This document shows, one piece after another, positions 15,617-25,924 of a stretch of DNA of 37,309 nt. Origin of the DNA: Pirellula staleyi DSM 6068 (GTDB taxonomy: Bacteria; Planctomycetota; Planctomycetia; Pirellulales; Pirellulaceae). Made by a program: the position numbers and the translations under genes. Under the pieces are notes generated by a model. The model did not search any database, had not been told where the DNA came from, and saw only the letters and a list, made by a program, of their open reading frames with translations. Numbering within the stretch: position 1 is the first letter of the stretch; the number at the start of each line of letters is the position of its first letter. The stretch lies in NCBI GenBank assembly GCA_945900945.1, contig CAMDKL010000048.1, positions 1 to 37,309 on the forward strand. Reading direction: 5' to 3'.

Positions 15617-16044
15617 TCAATGAAATCGTTTAATGAAATTATCGAAGATGGCAATGGCGCAAAGAAATGCCGGTGAGTCAACGCTCATGCTTTGAAGCTT
15701 GTCCTTGGCCGCTAGCTTTGCGGAATCCATCACACCCAGCGGCAATAGAATCCACTGGAAAGCCATGATCGATAGGCATCCGATGGCGAGTTCGCCAATA
15801 GGTCGAAGTAAATCCATGTGATACAAGTCGGAATCACCATGCCTAGAAGAATAACGAGAATGGGCATGGTCTGCTGGGATTCGGAATCCAAGGTTTCCTC
15901 AGCAACAAAGGCGATAGGGATGAGGGCTGTTCGTAGCGTGTTGAACCGCGATTCATCCGCAGCATCCCAGGTTCGAATGCAGGGAGGGACAACACGGATG
16001 TCTGTGCCAAATGGGCGACGTCCATGGATCGCAGAATGGGCCAA
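15617..16044 (-). pseudogene. Possible frameshifted membrane-protein remnant
   Basis: Two overlapping minus-strand frames look like parts of one hydrophobic protein. The first (15730-16044) contains MPILVILLGMVIPTCITWIY. The second (15617-15826) continues with LLRPIGELAIGCLSIMAF and QWILLPLGVMDSAKLAAKD. Joining them near 15800-15815 would give two consecutive membrane helices and a charged tail, and the YFDLL/DLLRP sequence is shared at the junction. A truncated intramembrane-protease (CPBP) N-terminus is one guess. The evidence is hydrophobic pattern only. Confidence 0.25.
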
Positions 16045-16533
16045 AAATTTTTTGGAATTTTTGGCGAGTGACCAGACGTGTCACACGCAGGGTTAATAAT
16101 TTCTTAACCCTAGCCGCATCCGATAGTTAGCGAACGTTGGAAGGCCCAAAAAGCCAAAGTCGGTTTTCACGCCATTGGTTCCAAAGTACTTCCAGGCAAG
16201 TGTTTACGGAGAGTGCAAATCAAAATTTGACATGGCAATAAGAATCGATACACTGTTCGGAAATGACGCAACATGTTGTGCTATCAAACCTACGAGGTAC
16301 TACCTGTAGTGGTTTTTAGTCCATAGGGTTGCTGACGAAGGACTTGCCAAATCGACCGGGCAAGCCAATCGTTAGCGGTGCGTCGGAAGCTTTCACTTTG
16401 GGTACGAAACCCTGGTCGCAACGGAATTTTCTTTGTTTTGTAGCATGGCAGCTCGATTGGTATCGTGGTGCTATTGCTGCTCTCAATTCACCTTTTCTAA
16501 CGGCAATACTTTTCCAGGGAGTCTAACCAGCGC

Positions 16534-19527
16534 ATGGCAACTATAGAAATGGGACGCGAGCGTCGCAGCAAATCACGTACAACACACGAAGCTCGCGGCG
16601 AACGCGGCGGGCTAAAAATCGAAAGCAGATTCTGCCCCACCGAGGTAGCTAGTCCTTTTGATACGGTTCAATGGGAGATGCGAAGCGCCGCCATTAAGGA
16701 TGAAAATGGCAAGGTGCTTTTTGAACAAACAAACTGCCAGGTTCCCTCGGGTTGGAGCCAACTGGCTACCAACGTTGTCGTCAGCAAATATTTTTATGGC
16801 GATCCAACGAATCTTGAGGAACGCGAATACTCCGTTCGTCAGTTAATTCATCGAGTGACTCGGACAATTGCCGATTGGGGTATCGCTGACGGCTATTTCG
16901 ATACGCTGGAGGATGGCGAAAAATTCTATCGAGATCTGAGCTGGCTGTGCTTGCACCAACATGGAGCCTTCAATTCGCCGGTTTGGTTTAATGTCGGACT
17001 CTATCAGCAGTACAATGTTGTCGGAACCAAATGCAACTGGCGATACAACGTCGCAGCGGGACAGGTCGAACAACCTGAAAACCCTTACGAATACCCACAA
17101 GGCTCAGCCTGTTTCATCCAAAGTGTGGATGATAACATGGAAGACATCATGCGACTGGCTACCAGCGAAGCCATGTTGTTCAAGTTTGGATCGGGGACCG
17201 GAACGGACTTGTCGACCATTCGCAGCAGCCGGGAGAAACTCTCTGGCGGTGGCAAGCCGAGCGGCCCTCTATCCTTTATGCGAGTCTACGACCAAATCGC
17301 AGCCGTAGTTAAATCTGGGGGCAAGACTCGACGCGCAGCGAAAATGCAGTCGATCAAAGTCTGGCACCCTGACATCATGGAATTCATCGAGTGCAAGTGG
17401 AAGGAAGAGCAAAAAGCTCATGCGCTCATCCGCGAAGGCTACGAAGCGAACTTCAACGGTGAAGCGTATTCGTCCGTCATGTTCCAAAACGCAAACTTGT
17501 CCGTTCGTTTAACGGACGAGTTTATGAATGCGGTTTCGGAAAACAAGATTTGGAAGACTCGCTGGGTGAGCGACAAGAGCGATATGGAACCGCCGACTTA
17601 CCAGGCCAAAGATATTCTCAACCGTATGTCCGAATGCGCTTGGCACTGCGGTGATCCTGGCGTTCAATACGACACGACCATCAACAAATGGCACACCTGT
17701 CCAAATAGTGGCCGTATCAACGCCAGCAATCCGTGTTCGGAATACATGTTCCTGGATAACACCGCTTGCAATTTGTCTTCTATCAATTTGATGAAGTATC
17801 GTGGGGCGGATGGAGCCTTCGATGCTGACGGTTTCGTTGCAACTTGCCGATTATTTCTGATCGCTCAGGAAATCCTGGTCGATCACGCAAGCTATCCAAC
17901 GGATCGCATAGCGCACAACAGCCATTTGTTCCGTCCGTTGGGATTGGGTTACGCGAATATCGGTTCGCTCATTATGACCAGCGGTGCCGCTTATGACTCG
18001 GCAGCCGGTCACAGCATGTGCGGAGCGATTACCGCGTTGATGCACGGTGCAGCCAATCTAACGAGTGCAGAGATCGCAGGTGTTGTCGGTACGTTCACCG
18101 AGTTTCCTGACAATGCTGAGCCTATGTTGCGAGTCATGCAAATGCACCGCAACGCAGTCGAGCAAATCGATCCGAGCGGGCCAGCCTACTTGAAGAACGC
18201 CGCCCGCAACCTTTGGGACCGCGTCCTCGAGCTCGGGGCTCGCAATGGGTTTCGAAACGCTCAAGCGACCGTTCTGGCCCCTACCGGTACGATCAGCTTC
18301 ATGATGGATTGCGATACCACCGGCATCGAACCGGACATCGCGTTGGTCAAGTACAAGCAATTGGCCGGCGGCGGCATGCTCAAGATCTTGAATCGATCGG
18401 TATCGCTCGGACTCAAGACGCTCGGCTACTCGCCTGAACAGATTGTCGAGATAGAGAAGTTTATTGGCGAAAAGGATACGATCGAAGGTGCACCGCACAT
18501 CAAAGACGAGCATTTGTGTGTCTTCGATTGTGCGTTCACACCCGCCAACGGTACACGAAGCATTCGCTGGCAAGCACACATCGAAATGATGGCCGCAGCA
18601 CAGCCGTTCTTGTCGGGTGCCATCAGCAAGACTGTCAACATGCCTCCCGATAGCACGGTGGCTGACATTGCCGAGGCTTACTTCTGGGGCTGGGAGTTGG
18701 GTTTGAAAGCCATCGCAATTTATCGCGATGGTTCGAAGCAGAGCCAACCACTGTCGACCAAGAGCGAAGGCAAGAAGGCCGAGGATGCAGCGGCAGCCGC
18801 TGAGGAAAAAGTGGTATACAAGCCACGTCGAGAACGATTGCCCGATACTCGCAATTCGGTCACGCACAAGTTCAGCATCAGCGGACATGAGGGCTACATC
18901 AGCGTTGGCCTCTATCCAGATGGTCGACCAGGCGAAGTGTTTATCACGATGGCAAAAGAGGGTAGCACCATCGGTGGTTTAATGGATAGCTTCGGCACCG
19001 CAACTTCGATTTCGTTGCAGTACGGTGTTCCACTCGAGGTGTTGGTGAACAAATTCAGCAATACGCGATTCGAGCCGATGGGCCACACAACGAACCCAGA
19101 CATCCGAATCGCCAAGAGTTTGGTCGACTACATCTTCCGCTGGCTTGGATTGACTTTCCTCGACAGCTATCGCGAAGAACAAAAGACAAAAGCCGAAGTA
19201 CTTGCTACCTCTAAGGCTGAGTCCACGAAGTCGGTTTCGAATGCTGCAACCAAAGTCGTCAGCAATTTGACCAAGACTCCTGTCAATGGAAATGGCGCCG
19301 AGGTAGCTAGCCCGAGCAATGGCTATACCAAGGCCAGGTTTATTGGTATCGACGACATAACGGGTCGAGGGACGACGCGTACAGCATCGAAACCTGAATC
19401 TCGCGATAGCCAGTTCGCTGGTTTTCAGAGCGACGCCCCGAGTTGCGATAGCTGTGGATCGATTACCGTTCGCAACGGCAATTGCTACCTTTGCCACAAC
19501 TGCGGCAACAGTCTTGGTTGCAGCTAG
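16534..19527 (+). CDS. nrdJ: Vitamin B12-dependent (class II) ribonucleoside-diphosphate reductase
   Basis: This 997-residue adenosylcobalamin-dependent ribonucleotide reductase makes deoxyribonucleotides for DNA synthesis with or without oxygen. The radical-site motif is N399-P-C401-S-E403 (NPCSEYMFLDNTACNLSS). C401 should be the thiyl radical Cys, and C412 with C193 (GSACFIQSV) the redox pair, matching the 11-residue spacing in Thermotoga NrdJ. Other landmarks are FGSGTGTDLSTIRSS and ATVLAPTGTISFMMDCDTTG. A linker of about 60 polar residues leads to a Cys-rich tail with C971, C974, C984, C987, C990 and C996 (CDSCG.. CYLCHNCG), probably a zinc-ribbon that passes electrons from thioredoxin. 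AGGGAG lies 12 bases before the ATG. It stands alone after a long leader. Confidence 0.96.
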   Translation: MATIEMGRERRSKSRTTHEARGERGGLKIESRFCPTEVASPFDTVQWEMRSAAIKDENGKVLFEQTNCQVPSGWSQLATNVVVSKYFYGDPTNLEEREYSVRQLIHRVTRTIADWGIADGYFDTLEDGEKFYRDLSWLCLHQHGAFNSPVWFNVGLYQQYNVVGTKCNWRYNVAAGQVEQPENPYEYPQGSACFIQSVDDNMEDIMRLATSEAMLFKFGSGTGTDLSTIRSSREKLSGGGKPSGPLSFMRVYDQIAAVVKSGGKTRRAAKMQSIKVWHPDIMEFIECKWKEEQKAHALIREGYEANFNGEAYSSVMFQNANLSVRLTDEFMNAVSENKIWKTRWVSDKSDMEPPTYQAKDILNRMSECAWHCGDPGVQYDTTINKWHTCPNSGRINASNPCSEYMFLDNTACNLSSINLMKYRGADGAFDADGFVATCRLFLIAQEILVDHASYPTDRIAHNSHLFRPLGLGYANIGSLIMTSGAAYDSAAGHSMCGAITALMHGAANLTSAEIAGVVGTFTEFPDNAEPMLRVMQMHRNAVEQIDPSGPAYLKNAARNLWDRVLELGARNGFRNAQATVLAPTGTISFMMDCDTTGIEPDIALVKYKQLAGGGMLKILNRSVSLGLKTLGYSPEQIVEIEKFIGEKDTIEGAPHIKDEHLCVFDCAFTPANGTRSIRWQAHIEMMAAAQPFLSGAISKTVNMPPDSTVADIAEAYFWGWELGLKAIAIYRDGSKQSQPLSTKSEGKKAEDAAAAAEEKVVYKPRRERLPDTRNSVTHKFSISGHEGYISVGLYPDGRPGEVFITMAKEGSTIGGLMDSFGTATSISLQYGVPLEVLVNKFSNTRFEPMGHTTNPDIRIAKSLVDYIFRWLGLTFLDSYREEQKTKAEVLATSKAESTKSVSNAATKVVSNLTKTPVNGNGAEVASPSNGYTKARFIGIDDITGRGTTRTASKPESRDSQFAGFQSDAPSCDSCGSITVRNGNCYLCHNCGNSLGCS

Positions 19528-19584
19528 GACCCCATTCAGCTTGGGCACTATTGATTTGGTGGGTTGGCGGCGTTTTCACAATGC

Positions 19585-19665
19585 CACTCACTTTGTGATT
19601 TCGTGAACCGGCGGGCGCTAGCCCCGGGCCTAAATTCGCCGGCGAAATCGCTTTTAAAGTGAGTG
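19585..19665 (+). repeat. Dispersed hairpin repeat, copy 1
   Basis: This is the clearest copy of a family seen four times in the window. The ends CACTCACTTT (19585-19594) and AAAGTGAGTG (19656-19665) are perfect inverted repeats, and GATTTCG/CGAAATC extend the stem. The core is GCGCTAGCCCCGGG (19615-19628), followed by the palindrome TTCGCCGGCGAA (19635-19646). It lies between the 3' ends of nrdJ and the second Uma2 gene. No open frame is present, so it resembles a small non-autonomous palindromic element. Confidence 0.85.
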
Positions 19666-19699
19666 CGATTGGGGGCTAGCTGCCGGTAGTTAGCGTTGC

Positions 19700-20245
19700 T
19701 TACCAAACCGTTTCGAAATCGACATCAATGCCGCTTACGAATGTTAGCTGAATGACATCAGAGCGCGTTGCAAGGATGTATTTTCCGTCTCGAAGCACCC
19801 ATTGTTCAACCTGCTGTTCGAACGGGTCAACAATCCAGTACTCCCATACACCAGATCGTTCATACAGAACTTTCTTCAATGTTCGGTCATTGCCCGATGT
19901 CGAGGGAGAAAGGATTTCGACAACAAGGTGGGGGGCTACCTTAATCTTCGTCGGCGTAATCCTTCGAATGTTCTCATTGAGCACAATCACCAGATCCGGT
20001 TGGACGATATCGAACTCAGAGAGCTGTACGTCGATCGGAGCGTTGTAGAGTACGCCGAGGCCTGCCAATTCGATTTTCGTATAGAGTTGATACTGCAATC
20101 GCTTGGAGACGTGCTGATGCTGGGTGCTGGGTGAGGGATTCACGAAGTGTACTCCATCAATGATTTCATGACGTTGTCCGTCCTCAGGTATTTTTGCGTA
20201 GTCTTCATAGCGCAATTTCTGAATGCTGCCAGTAAGGGTACTCAT
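19700..20245 (-). CDS. Uma2-family putative endonuclease-like protein (second copy)
   Basis: This is a 181-residue Uma2 (DUF820) protein with the PD-(D/E)xK core. It has YAKIPEDGQRHEIIDGVHF at the N-terminus and PSPSTQHQHVSKRLQYQL. FDIVQPDLVIVLNEN supplies the metal-binding Asp and PHLVVEILSPSTSGNDR the Glu, with VLYERSGVWEYWIVDPFEQQ after that. It differs strongly from the copy at 9571-10179 and is a separate subfamily, not a recent duplicate. It converges on nrdJ across repeat copy 1 and is divergent from the large haem-binding gene. The ATG at 20245 starts MSTLTGSIQKLRYEDY, an ordinary family start. Confidence 0.88.
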   Translation of the reverse strand: MSTLTGSIQKLRYEDYAKIPEDGQRHEIIDGVHFVNPSPSTQHQHVSKRLQYQLYTKIELAGLGVLYNAPIDVQLSEFDIVQPDLVIVLNENIRRITPTKIKVAPHLVVEILSPSTSGNDRTLKKVLYERSGVWEYWIVDPFEQQVEQWVLRDGKYILATRSDVIQLTFVSGIDVDFETVW

Positions 20246-20571
20246 GGTTTCTCAATTTCTCCAACGACAAGACCTTCATGCGTGCGCGGACCTCGGAACG
20301 TGCGCGGACATCGAACACACGATATTTTCGTCTAGATTGCACCGGATCGCAAGTCGCAGGAGACGATTTGACGCCTTCCTGCAATGGGTGGTGCAATCGA
20401 TCTCCGCTATCGCTTCGATCGGTTAAACATTTGCTTCAAGCCCTCTCAATGGGTTGTAACCTGCAAGAACAACGGTGTCGGAGACAAAAAACGACTACAA
20501 TGCAAGGAGCAATTTCTGCCACTTTCCCTCTCCTCTACCCATCCCCACCTCCTGTATCAAGAAGTCAAATC
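20246..20571. other. Divergent intergenic region, no gene seen
   Basis: This 326-base region lies between divergent genes and should hold both promoters. A frame open from 20278 into the next gene reads Arg/Ser/Thr-rich sequence without family character, so it is leader. An 11-bp direct repeat, CGTGCGCGGAC, occurs at 20281-20291 and 20299-20309 (18-base period) and might be a regulator site, though nothing else supports that. Confidence 0.5.
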
Positions 20572-23500
20572 ATGTCCAGAATCCATTTGGTTGCCGTAGT
20601 TGCCATTGTTGTCCTCTGCGTTGCTCATGGCGTTTCCGAAGCCACGCAAGCAACCGACGCTAATACCGTGAGGATAGGCAATATTAGCTTCTCGGTTGCC
20701 GACGGTTTGACGATCGAAAGCGTAGCGGACGAATCGTTGATCCAGTGGCCGATCGCTGCGACCTATCACCAAGATGGCGACTTGCTCATTCTCGAATGCC
20801 ACTGGATTAAAGAGAGCGTTCCAAAGCCAAAGCAACTTGAAGCCAAGTCTCATAAAATCGTTCGCCTCTCGGATTCAAACCGTGACGGACGATACGACCA
20901 AAGGCTTGTCATCGCAGATTCACTTGGATTCCCCGAGGGGATCATGGTCCTCGGTGAGGATTTGCTAGTGTGCGCCCCACCGCAAATACTGAAGCTATCG
21001 GACAGAGACAACGATGGTTTTTTTGAATCGCGCGAAATTTGGTTTGATGCCGGGACGATAACGGGTTGTGCCAACGATCTGCATGGCCCCATAATGGGAC
21101 TTGACGGATGGGTCTACTGGACCAAAGGAGCCTTTGCCGAACAGAAGCATGCGTTGATAGATCGGGCTAACCCTGAAAAAGATTCGAGTGCACCGTCGAA
21201 AGCCGCACATATTTATAGAAGGCATCCGAACGGTGGACCCATCGAGCGACTCATGACAGGCGGAATGGATAACCCTTCGGACATGACGTTTTCGCCTGAA
21301 GGAGAGCGATTTTTCTGCTCCACTTTCATGCATCACCCCGGTAACGGATTGCGAGATGGTATCGGACACGCTCCGCGCGGTGGTATGTTCGGCAAACAGC
21401 AGCAAGTTCTAGACGGACACTGGACGACAGGACCACTCTTGCAACCGATTGCCAATCTTGGACCTGCCGCACCTGCGAGCGTACATTACTTGCAGTCCGA
21501 TACGATCGCGAAGTCAACCAAATGGTTTTCAACAACTCCTCCATCGGGCCAACAAAACCGCTTTTTGGTAACTTCGCAATTTAACCTCCATAAAATCGGC
21601 TTGCATCGACTTGTTCCCGACGGCTCAAGTTTCCAAACTGAAACACATGATCTGCTATCAGCCGATCGAGTTGATTTCCATCCGGTCGACATATTGGAAG
21701 AGTCCGATGGCAGCTTACTCGTGTTCGACACGGGCGGCTGGTACGACCTGTGTTGTCCAAGTTCAGGAACGGACCAAAAGGTCGCCATGGGTGGAATCTA
21801 CCGATTGCGAGCCGCCTCAGCTAAAGCCGCGACTAGCGTCTCAACTAAAGTCTCAGCCGACAAGGCTGTTCCGCCATCCATTGCAAAGGCGATTCGATTC
21901 GCGAGTGACAAGACCGTGGATGCTAAATTGCGAAAAGAATCGATGTGGCAAATCGCTTCGGCAATCACCGCCGCGTTGGAAAAAATAGCCCCCGAAGATA
22001 TGCTAACAAAACAAATTGTTGCGTTGCTGGCAGATTCGGACCCAAGTATTCAGCAAACGGCCGCGAACATCGTCGGCTTGAATCGATGGGTATTTGCTGC
22101 GCAGGGACTCGTTGAAGTTCTCAAGAGCGAACATCCCGCTGCGGTTCGCGCTGCCATGGAATCTTTGGGAGTCGTAGGAGATGTTAGCTGTGTAGAACCC
22201 ATTTTGTCAGCCATGGTCCGATTTCCAGACGACCGTCTGATTTCCCATTCAGGCATCTATTCGTTGATGGAAATCGGTGCCACGGACAGCTTGGTTTCAA
22301 TCGCAATGAGGACCACCGACGATACGCAACGTTACGCCGCTGTTTATGCATTGAATCAACTTGGGAGGGTCCCAGATAGTTTGTTGCCGCATCTCGTTAC
22401 AAGTTTGACAGGATCGAACGACAGTCTGCGCATGCTGGCGATTGAGTGCTTGACCAAAAGTCCACATGGCATTTCACTTTGCATTCCATACCTAGAGACT
22501 GCGTGGGAAAAAGAGGATGTCGATCAGCTTGCCGCGGGAGTCACGATCGTTCGGATAGGTCGAACCAATGCCGTATTATTGAGTCGCATAGGCCAGTGGA
22601 TGCGATCCGCCTCGTCGTTTTCCACCATGCGTCAAGATTGGCTGCTGTCTTGTCTGGAACAGGCGTCTAGCGATCGAATACCATCCGAGTGGACCGCGCC
22701 GCTAGCATTGTGGCTCAAGACCTCTGACAACGATACGCTCCTGAAAATTGCACATTCTATTCGCAAAGCCAAGTTTTCGGATGATGATCGCATGACGATT
22801 GCAACCGCATTGCGCGGTCGGGCCGAAGTGATCCTCGCCGACGCACCGGAAGTCACGCTTGCTGCTCTTGCGTCTAGCCCCAATCACGCCGAGCCACTCA
22901 GCAACTTGTGTGCTAAGATTATCATTGAGCAACTCACTGCACCCGAGAGCAAACTGGCGAACCAAGCGGATGCGGCCCTTTCAAGGTCACTATTGAACAT
23001 CGAGTCATCGAGGAATTTGCTCGACGTTTTGGAAAGAGTTCCATCGTTGCATTTGCAAACGACCATTGATGCATTGCTTCGATGTTCCAACACCCAGATC
23101 GATCAGGAACTCGTTGAGAAATTGCCGCGTGTCTCGGCGATCAAGACGCTGCCGGTCGAAAAAGTTTTGGCCAGTGTGAATGGGCGCTCTGCTGATGTAA
23201 AGAAGCAGTGGGCGGCCATGATGCAAACCACGATTCGGCCTCCTGAGAACATTGTTGAGGAGTTGGAGGGTTGGCTCAAACGATTACCGCCCGGCGACGC
23301 AAAACGTGGGTATCAAGTGTTCAGCAACACGAAAGCGGCATGCAGCAGTTGCCATCAAATCGGTTACGTCGGCGGCCGACTTGGTCCTGAACTCAGTTCC
23401 ATCGGGCGTTCGAGATCGAGGCGAGATTTGATCGAAGCGATTGTTTATCCGAGTTTGAGAATGGCACAGGGTTACTATCCAGTTCGTATTCGGACTGTGG

Positions 23501-23709
23501 ACGACGAGGTCTTCAATGGTTTGCTTTCGAAACAGACCGAGAGCTATATTGAGTTGCTTTGCGGTGCGGACAAAATTTGTCGAATTGAAAAGTCCGAGAT
23601 TGAGGAGCAAAGCGAAAGCAAGCAGTCCGTGATGCCCAGCGGATTAGATCAACAGATTGCTCTGGAGGACTTTGCCGACTTGTTAGCATTTCTAGAATCA
23701 AAGCGCTAA
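20572..23709 (+). CDS. Secreted PVC-type beta-propeller / HEAT-repeat / haem-binding CxxCH protein
   Basis: This 1045-residue exported protein has the planctomycete membrane-bound dehydrogenase-like architecture. A signal peptide (HLVAVVAIVVLCVAHGVSEA) leads into a six-bladed-propeller (DUF7133-type) part with RLSDSNRDGRYDQRLVIAD, PMGLDGWVYWTKGAF-like blades and NPSDMTFSPEGERFFCS. HEAT repeats at about 500-880 follow (AAVRAAMESLGVVGD, RMLAIECLTKSPHG). The C-terminal haem-binding domain has C924-SS-C927-H928 (AACSSCHQIGYVGGRLGPEL), then SRRDLIEAIVYPSLRMAQGY and VRIRTVDDEVFNGLLSKQT. The start is ATG 20572 because the signal peptide begins there; the frame is open 98 codons further upstream. Proteins of this family probably oxidise sugars or polyols at the cell surface or in the periplasm and pass electrons to the haem. 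The substrate is unknown. Confidence 0.9.
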   Translation: MSRIHLVAVVAIVVLCVAHGVSEATQATDANTVRIGNISFSVADGLTIESVADESLIQWPIAATYHQDGDLLILECHWIKESVPKPKQLEAKSHKIVRLSDSNRDGRYDQRLVIADSLGFPEGIMVLGEDLLVCAPPQILKLSDRDNDGFFESREIWFDAGTITGCANDLHGPIMGLDGWVYWTKGAFAEQKHALIDRANPEKDSSAPSKAAHIYRRHPNGGPIERLMTGGMDNPSDMTFSPEGERFFCSTFMHHPGNGLRDGIGHAPRGGMFGKQQQVLDGHWTTGPLLQPIANLGPAAPASVHYLQSDTIAKSTKWFSTTPPSGQQNRFLVTSQFNLHKIGLHRLVPDGSSFQTETHDLLSADRVDFHPVDILEESDGSLLVFDTGGWYDLCCPSSGTDQKVAMGGIYRLRAASAKAATSVSTKVSADKAVPPSIAKAIRFASDKTVDAKLRKESMWQIASAITAALEKIAPEDMLTKQIVALLADSDPSIQQTAANIVGLNRWVFAAQGLVEVLKSEHPAAVRAAMESLGVVGDVSCVEPILSAMVRFPDDRLISHSGIYSLMEIGATDSLVSIAMRTTDDTQRYAAVYALNQLGRVPDSLLPHLVTSLTGSNDSLRMLAIECLTKSPHGISLCIPYLETAWEKEDVDQLAAGVTIVRIGRTNAVLLSRIGQWMRSASSFSTMRQDWLLSCLEQASSDRIPSEWTAPLALWLKTSDNDTLLKIAHSIRKAKFSDDDRMTIATALRGRAEVILADAPEVTLAALASSPNHAEPLSNLCAKIIIEQLTAPESKLANQADAALSRSLLNIESSRNLLDVLERVPSLHLQTTIDALLRCSNTQIDQELVEKLPRVSAIKTLPVEKVLASVNGRSADVKKQWAAMMQTTIRPPENIVEELEGWLKRLPPGDAKRGYQVFSNTKAACSSCHQIGYVGGRLGPELSSIGRSRSRRDLIEAIVYPSLRMAQGYYPVRIRTVDDEVFNGLLSKQTESYIELLCGADKICRIEKSEIEEQSESKQSVMPSGLDQQIALEDFADLLAFLESKR

Positions 23710-23756
23710 TTTGGGTGCTGGACTTTGGTAATGGTACGGCGCGAGCCGAACGGCAA

Positions 23757-23833
23757 GCACTTTGCGATTTCGTGAACCGGCGTTGCGCTAGCCCCGGGTC
23801 CGAAGTCGCTGGCGAAGTCGCTTAAAACGCAGT
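23757..23833 (+). repeat. Dispersed hairpin repeat, copy 2
   Basis: GCACTTTGCGATTTCGTGAA, the core GCGCTAGCCCCGGG (23785-23798) and GAAGTCGCTGGCGAAGTCGC follow the layout of copy 1 in the same orientation, but the outer right arm is eroded. It lies between the 3' ends of the haem-binding gene and aspS, which converge. Confidence 0.8.
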
Positions 23834-23937
23834 CCGAAGCTAACGACAAAGGTTCATGCAAGTTCCATTGGGCTCGAGTCGGCAGGTGTCTTCGCCGATG
23901 GGTTGTGAATCTTGTTGCTGAGCGGTTTAGGAAGCTG

Positions 23938-25719
23938 TTAGGACTTGGGGCCGTCGCTGGTGAATTTGATTCCGAGTTCGCGTAGTTGTTTGGCCGACAC
24001 CTCTGACGGAGCCCCCATCATCAAGTCCTCCGCCTTTTGATTCATTGGGAACAAGATCACTTCACGAATGTTGGGTTCGTCCGCCAGCAGCATTACGATT
24101 CGGTCGACACCTGGCGCCGAGCCGCCGTGCGGAGGCGCTCCGAATTTGAAAGCGTTGATCATACCTCGGAATTTCTCGTCGACCAAACTACGATCGTAAC
24201 CGGCCAGTTCAAAGGCTTTGTACATGATCTCCGGTTTGTGGTTTCGTATCGCACCCGAGGAGAGTTCGATTCCGTTGCAGACAATGTCATATTGGAAAGC
24301 CAAGATGTCGAGCGGATTCATGGTCATCAATGCGTCCATCTCGCCTTGGGGCATTGAAAATGGATTGTGGCTAAAGATCACTTTTTGTTCTACTTCGTCG
24401 AATTCGTACATCGGGAAGTCGACGATCCAACAGAACTTGAACGTATTCTTTTCGATGAGATCGAGCTCTTGGCCGATTCGAGTACGAGCCAAGCCAGCAA
24501 GTTTTGCGGCTTGCAATGGCTTGCCACATGCGAAGAATACACCGTCGTTAGGGCCAAGCCCCATTTGTTTGACAAGGTTTCCGACCCGTTCGGGTCCGAG
24601 GTTTTTAGCGATTCCGCCCCCTCCTTCGCCTCCTTTGAAATTGATGTATCCGAGGCCCGCGAAGCCTTCGTCTTTGGCCCATTGGTTGGTTCCATCAAAG
24701 AAGCTGCGGGCTCGAACCCCAGCCTGTGGGGCAGGAATGGCACGCACTACCGAACCCTCCTCGATGGCTTTTGCGAAAACCGCGAATCCGCCTCCGAGGA
24801 AAATTTCCGTGACGTCCGAGATCTCAATGGGGTTGCGCAAATCAGGTTTGTCGCTGCCGTATTTCAGCATCGAATCCTTGTAAGCAATTCGCGGAAACGG
24901 CGGTTTGGTCACAGTCCGCTCCGCCGAAAACTCGTCGAAGACACCGTACAACACCGGTTCAATGGCTGCGAAAACGTCGTCTTGAGTGACGAAACTCATT
25001 TCAAAGTCGAGTTGATAGAATTCACCAGGTGAACGGTCCGCTCGTGCGTCTTCGTCTCGAAAGCAAGGTGCAATTTGGAAATAGCGATCGAAACCAGCTA
25101 CCATCAACAACTGCTTGAACATCTGCGGTGCTTGAGGTAGCGCGTAAAATTTCCCAGGATGAATTCGCGATGGCACCAAGAAGTCACGTGCACCCTCAGG
25201 GCTGGAGGCCGTCAGGATGGGAGTTTGAAATTCTGTGAATCCAGAATCGATCATGCGGCGCCGCAAGCTGGCAATGACGTTGCATCGCAAGACGATATTC
25301 GCGTGGAGTTTTTCACGGCGAAGGTCTAGGAAACGGTTTCGCAATCGAATTTCCTCAGGGTATTCTGCGTTGCCGAACACCGGCAACGGTAAATCAGCCG
25401 CTTCGGAAAGCAATTCGATTGCGTTAGCTCGGACTTCGATTTCGCCCGTGACCAGATTCGGATTGATTGCGTCGTCCGCTCGAGCATTGACGCGCCCGTC
25501 CACTCGAATCACGGATTCGCTCCGAAGGGATTCCGCCAATGGAAACGCAGCGCTATCCCGCTCGACAACGATTTGAGAAACGCCGTAGTGGTCACGCAAA
25601 TCGATGAACAAAAGGTTACCAAAGTCTCGTTTGCGATAAACCCAACCGGACAAGCGAACGCTTTGCCCAACCGAATCTTTGCGGAGTTGCGAGCAATGGT
25701 GAGTTCGATATGCGTGCAT
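23938..25719 (-). CDS. aspS: Aspartyl-tRNA synthetase
   Basis: This class II synthetase charges tRNA-Asp in the cytoplasm. With the Met of [13 protein letters not shown] as start it is 593 residues, the usual bacterial length. The frame is open 14 codons further (to 25761), but that extension is not family-like. The OB-fold anticodon domain is at the N-terminus ([20 protein letters not shown]). Motif 1 and 2 regions follow ([39 protein letters not shown]), then the bacterial GAD insertion (from about residue 290) and motif 3 in [19 protein letters not shown]. The sequence looks intact. It converges with the haem-binding gene and is divergent from trpG across about 200 bases that I could not resolve into promoters. 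Confidence 0.97.
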   Translation of the reverse strand: MHAYRTHHCSQLRKDSVGQSVRLSGWVYRKRDFGNLLFIDLRDHYGVSQIVVERDSAAFPLAESLRSESVIRVDGRVNARADDAINPNLVTGEIEVRANAIELLSEAADLPLPVFGNAEYPEEIRLRNRFLDLRREKLHANIVLRCNVIASLRRRMIDSGFTEFQTPILTASSPEGARDFLVPSRIHPGKFYALPQAPQMFKQLLMVAGFDRYFQIAPCFRDEDARADRSPGEFYQLDFEMSFVTQDDVFAAIEPVLYGVFDEFSAERTVTKPPFPRIAYKDSMLKYGSDKPDLRNPIEISDVTEIFLGGGFAVFAKAIEEGSVVRAIPAPQAGVRARSFFDGTNQWAKDEGFAGLGYINFKGGEGGGGIAKNLGPERVGNLVKQMGLGPNDGVFFACGKPLQAAKLAGLARTRIGQELDLIEKNTFKFCWIVDFPMYEFDEVEQKVIFSHNPFSMPQGEMDALMTMNPLDILAFQYDIVCNGIELSSGAIRNHKPEIMYKAFELAGYDRSLVDEKFRGMINAFKFGAPPHGGSAPGVDRIVMLLADEPNIREVILFPMNQKAEDLMMGAPSEVSAKQLRELGIKFTSDGPKS

Positions 25720-25924
25720 TAAATTGTCGAATAGTGAGAATGGAATCGTGTCGAATTTCAAGCGAATTCAATGGAAAGCAACTTATCGGCAAGCGTCACG
25801 ATTCTCAACCCCAACGTCCGAGTGGACAGGATTTCTTTGCCGACGTATTATCGGAAAGCAGTTTTCTCGAGCCCTAGTTCATTTTGCTCCCAGTTCAGTA
25901 AACCATCATTAGGCTGCAAATCCC

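Larger units (their letters stand above)
15412..16533. other. Long intergenic gap upstream of nrdJ
   Basis: This 1.1-kb stretch has no intact gene I can support. It holds the promoter of the DUF1611 operon at its left end, a strong hairpin at 15586-15604, decayed membrane-protein frames at 15617-16044 (minus strand), and the leader of nrdJ at its right end. I looked for a cobalamin riboswitch, NrdR boxes, tmRNA, RNase P RNA and tRNA signatures and saw none. Confidence 0.55.

Noticed and set aside
16200-16533. Cobalamin riboswitch or NrdR box before nrdJ
   Set aside because: I searched for the B12-box type sequence and for paired NrdR-like sites by eye and found none.
18058-18888. 276-residue open frame antisense to nrdJ
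   Set aside because: It mirrors a strongly conserved coding region and has a Arg/Cys/His-rich composition without family features; it is a shadow of nrdJ.
24218-25032. Two 221-residue open frames antisense to aspS
   Set aside because: They are shadows of conserved aspS codons, including motif regions.
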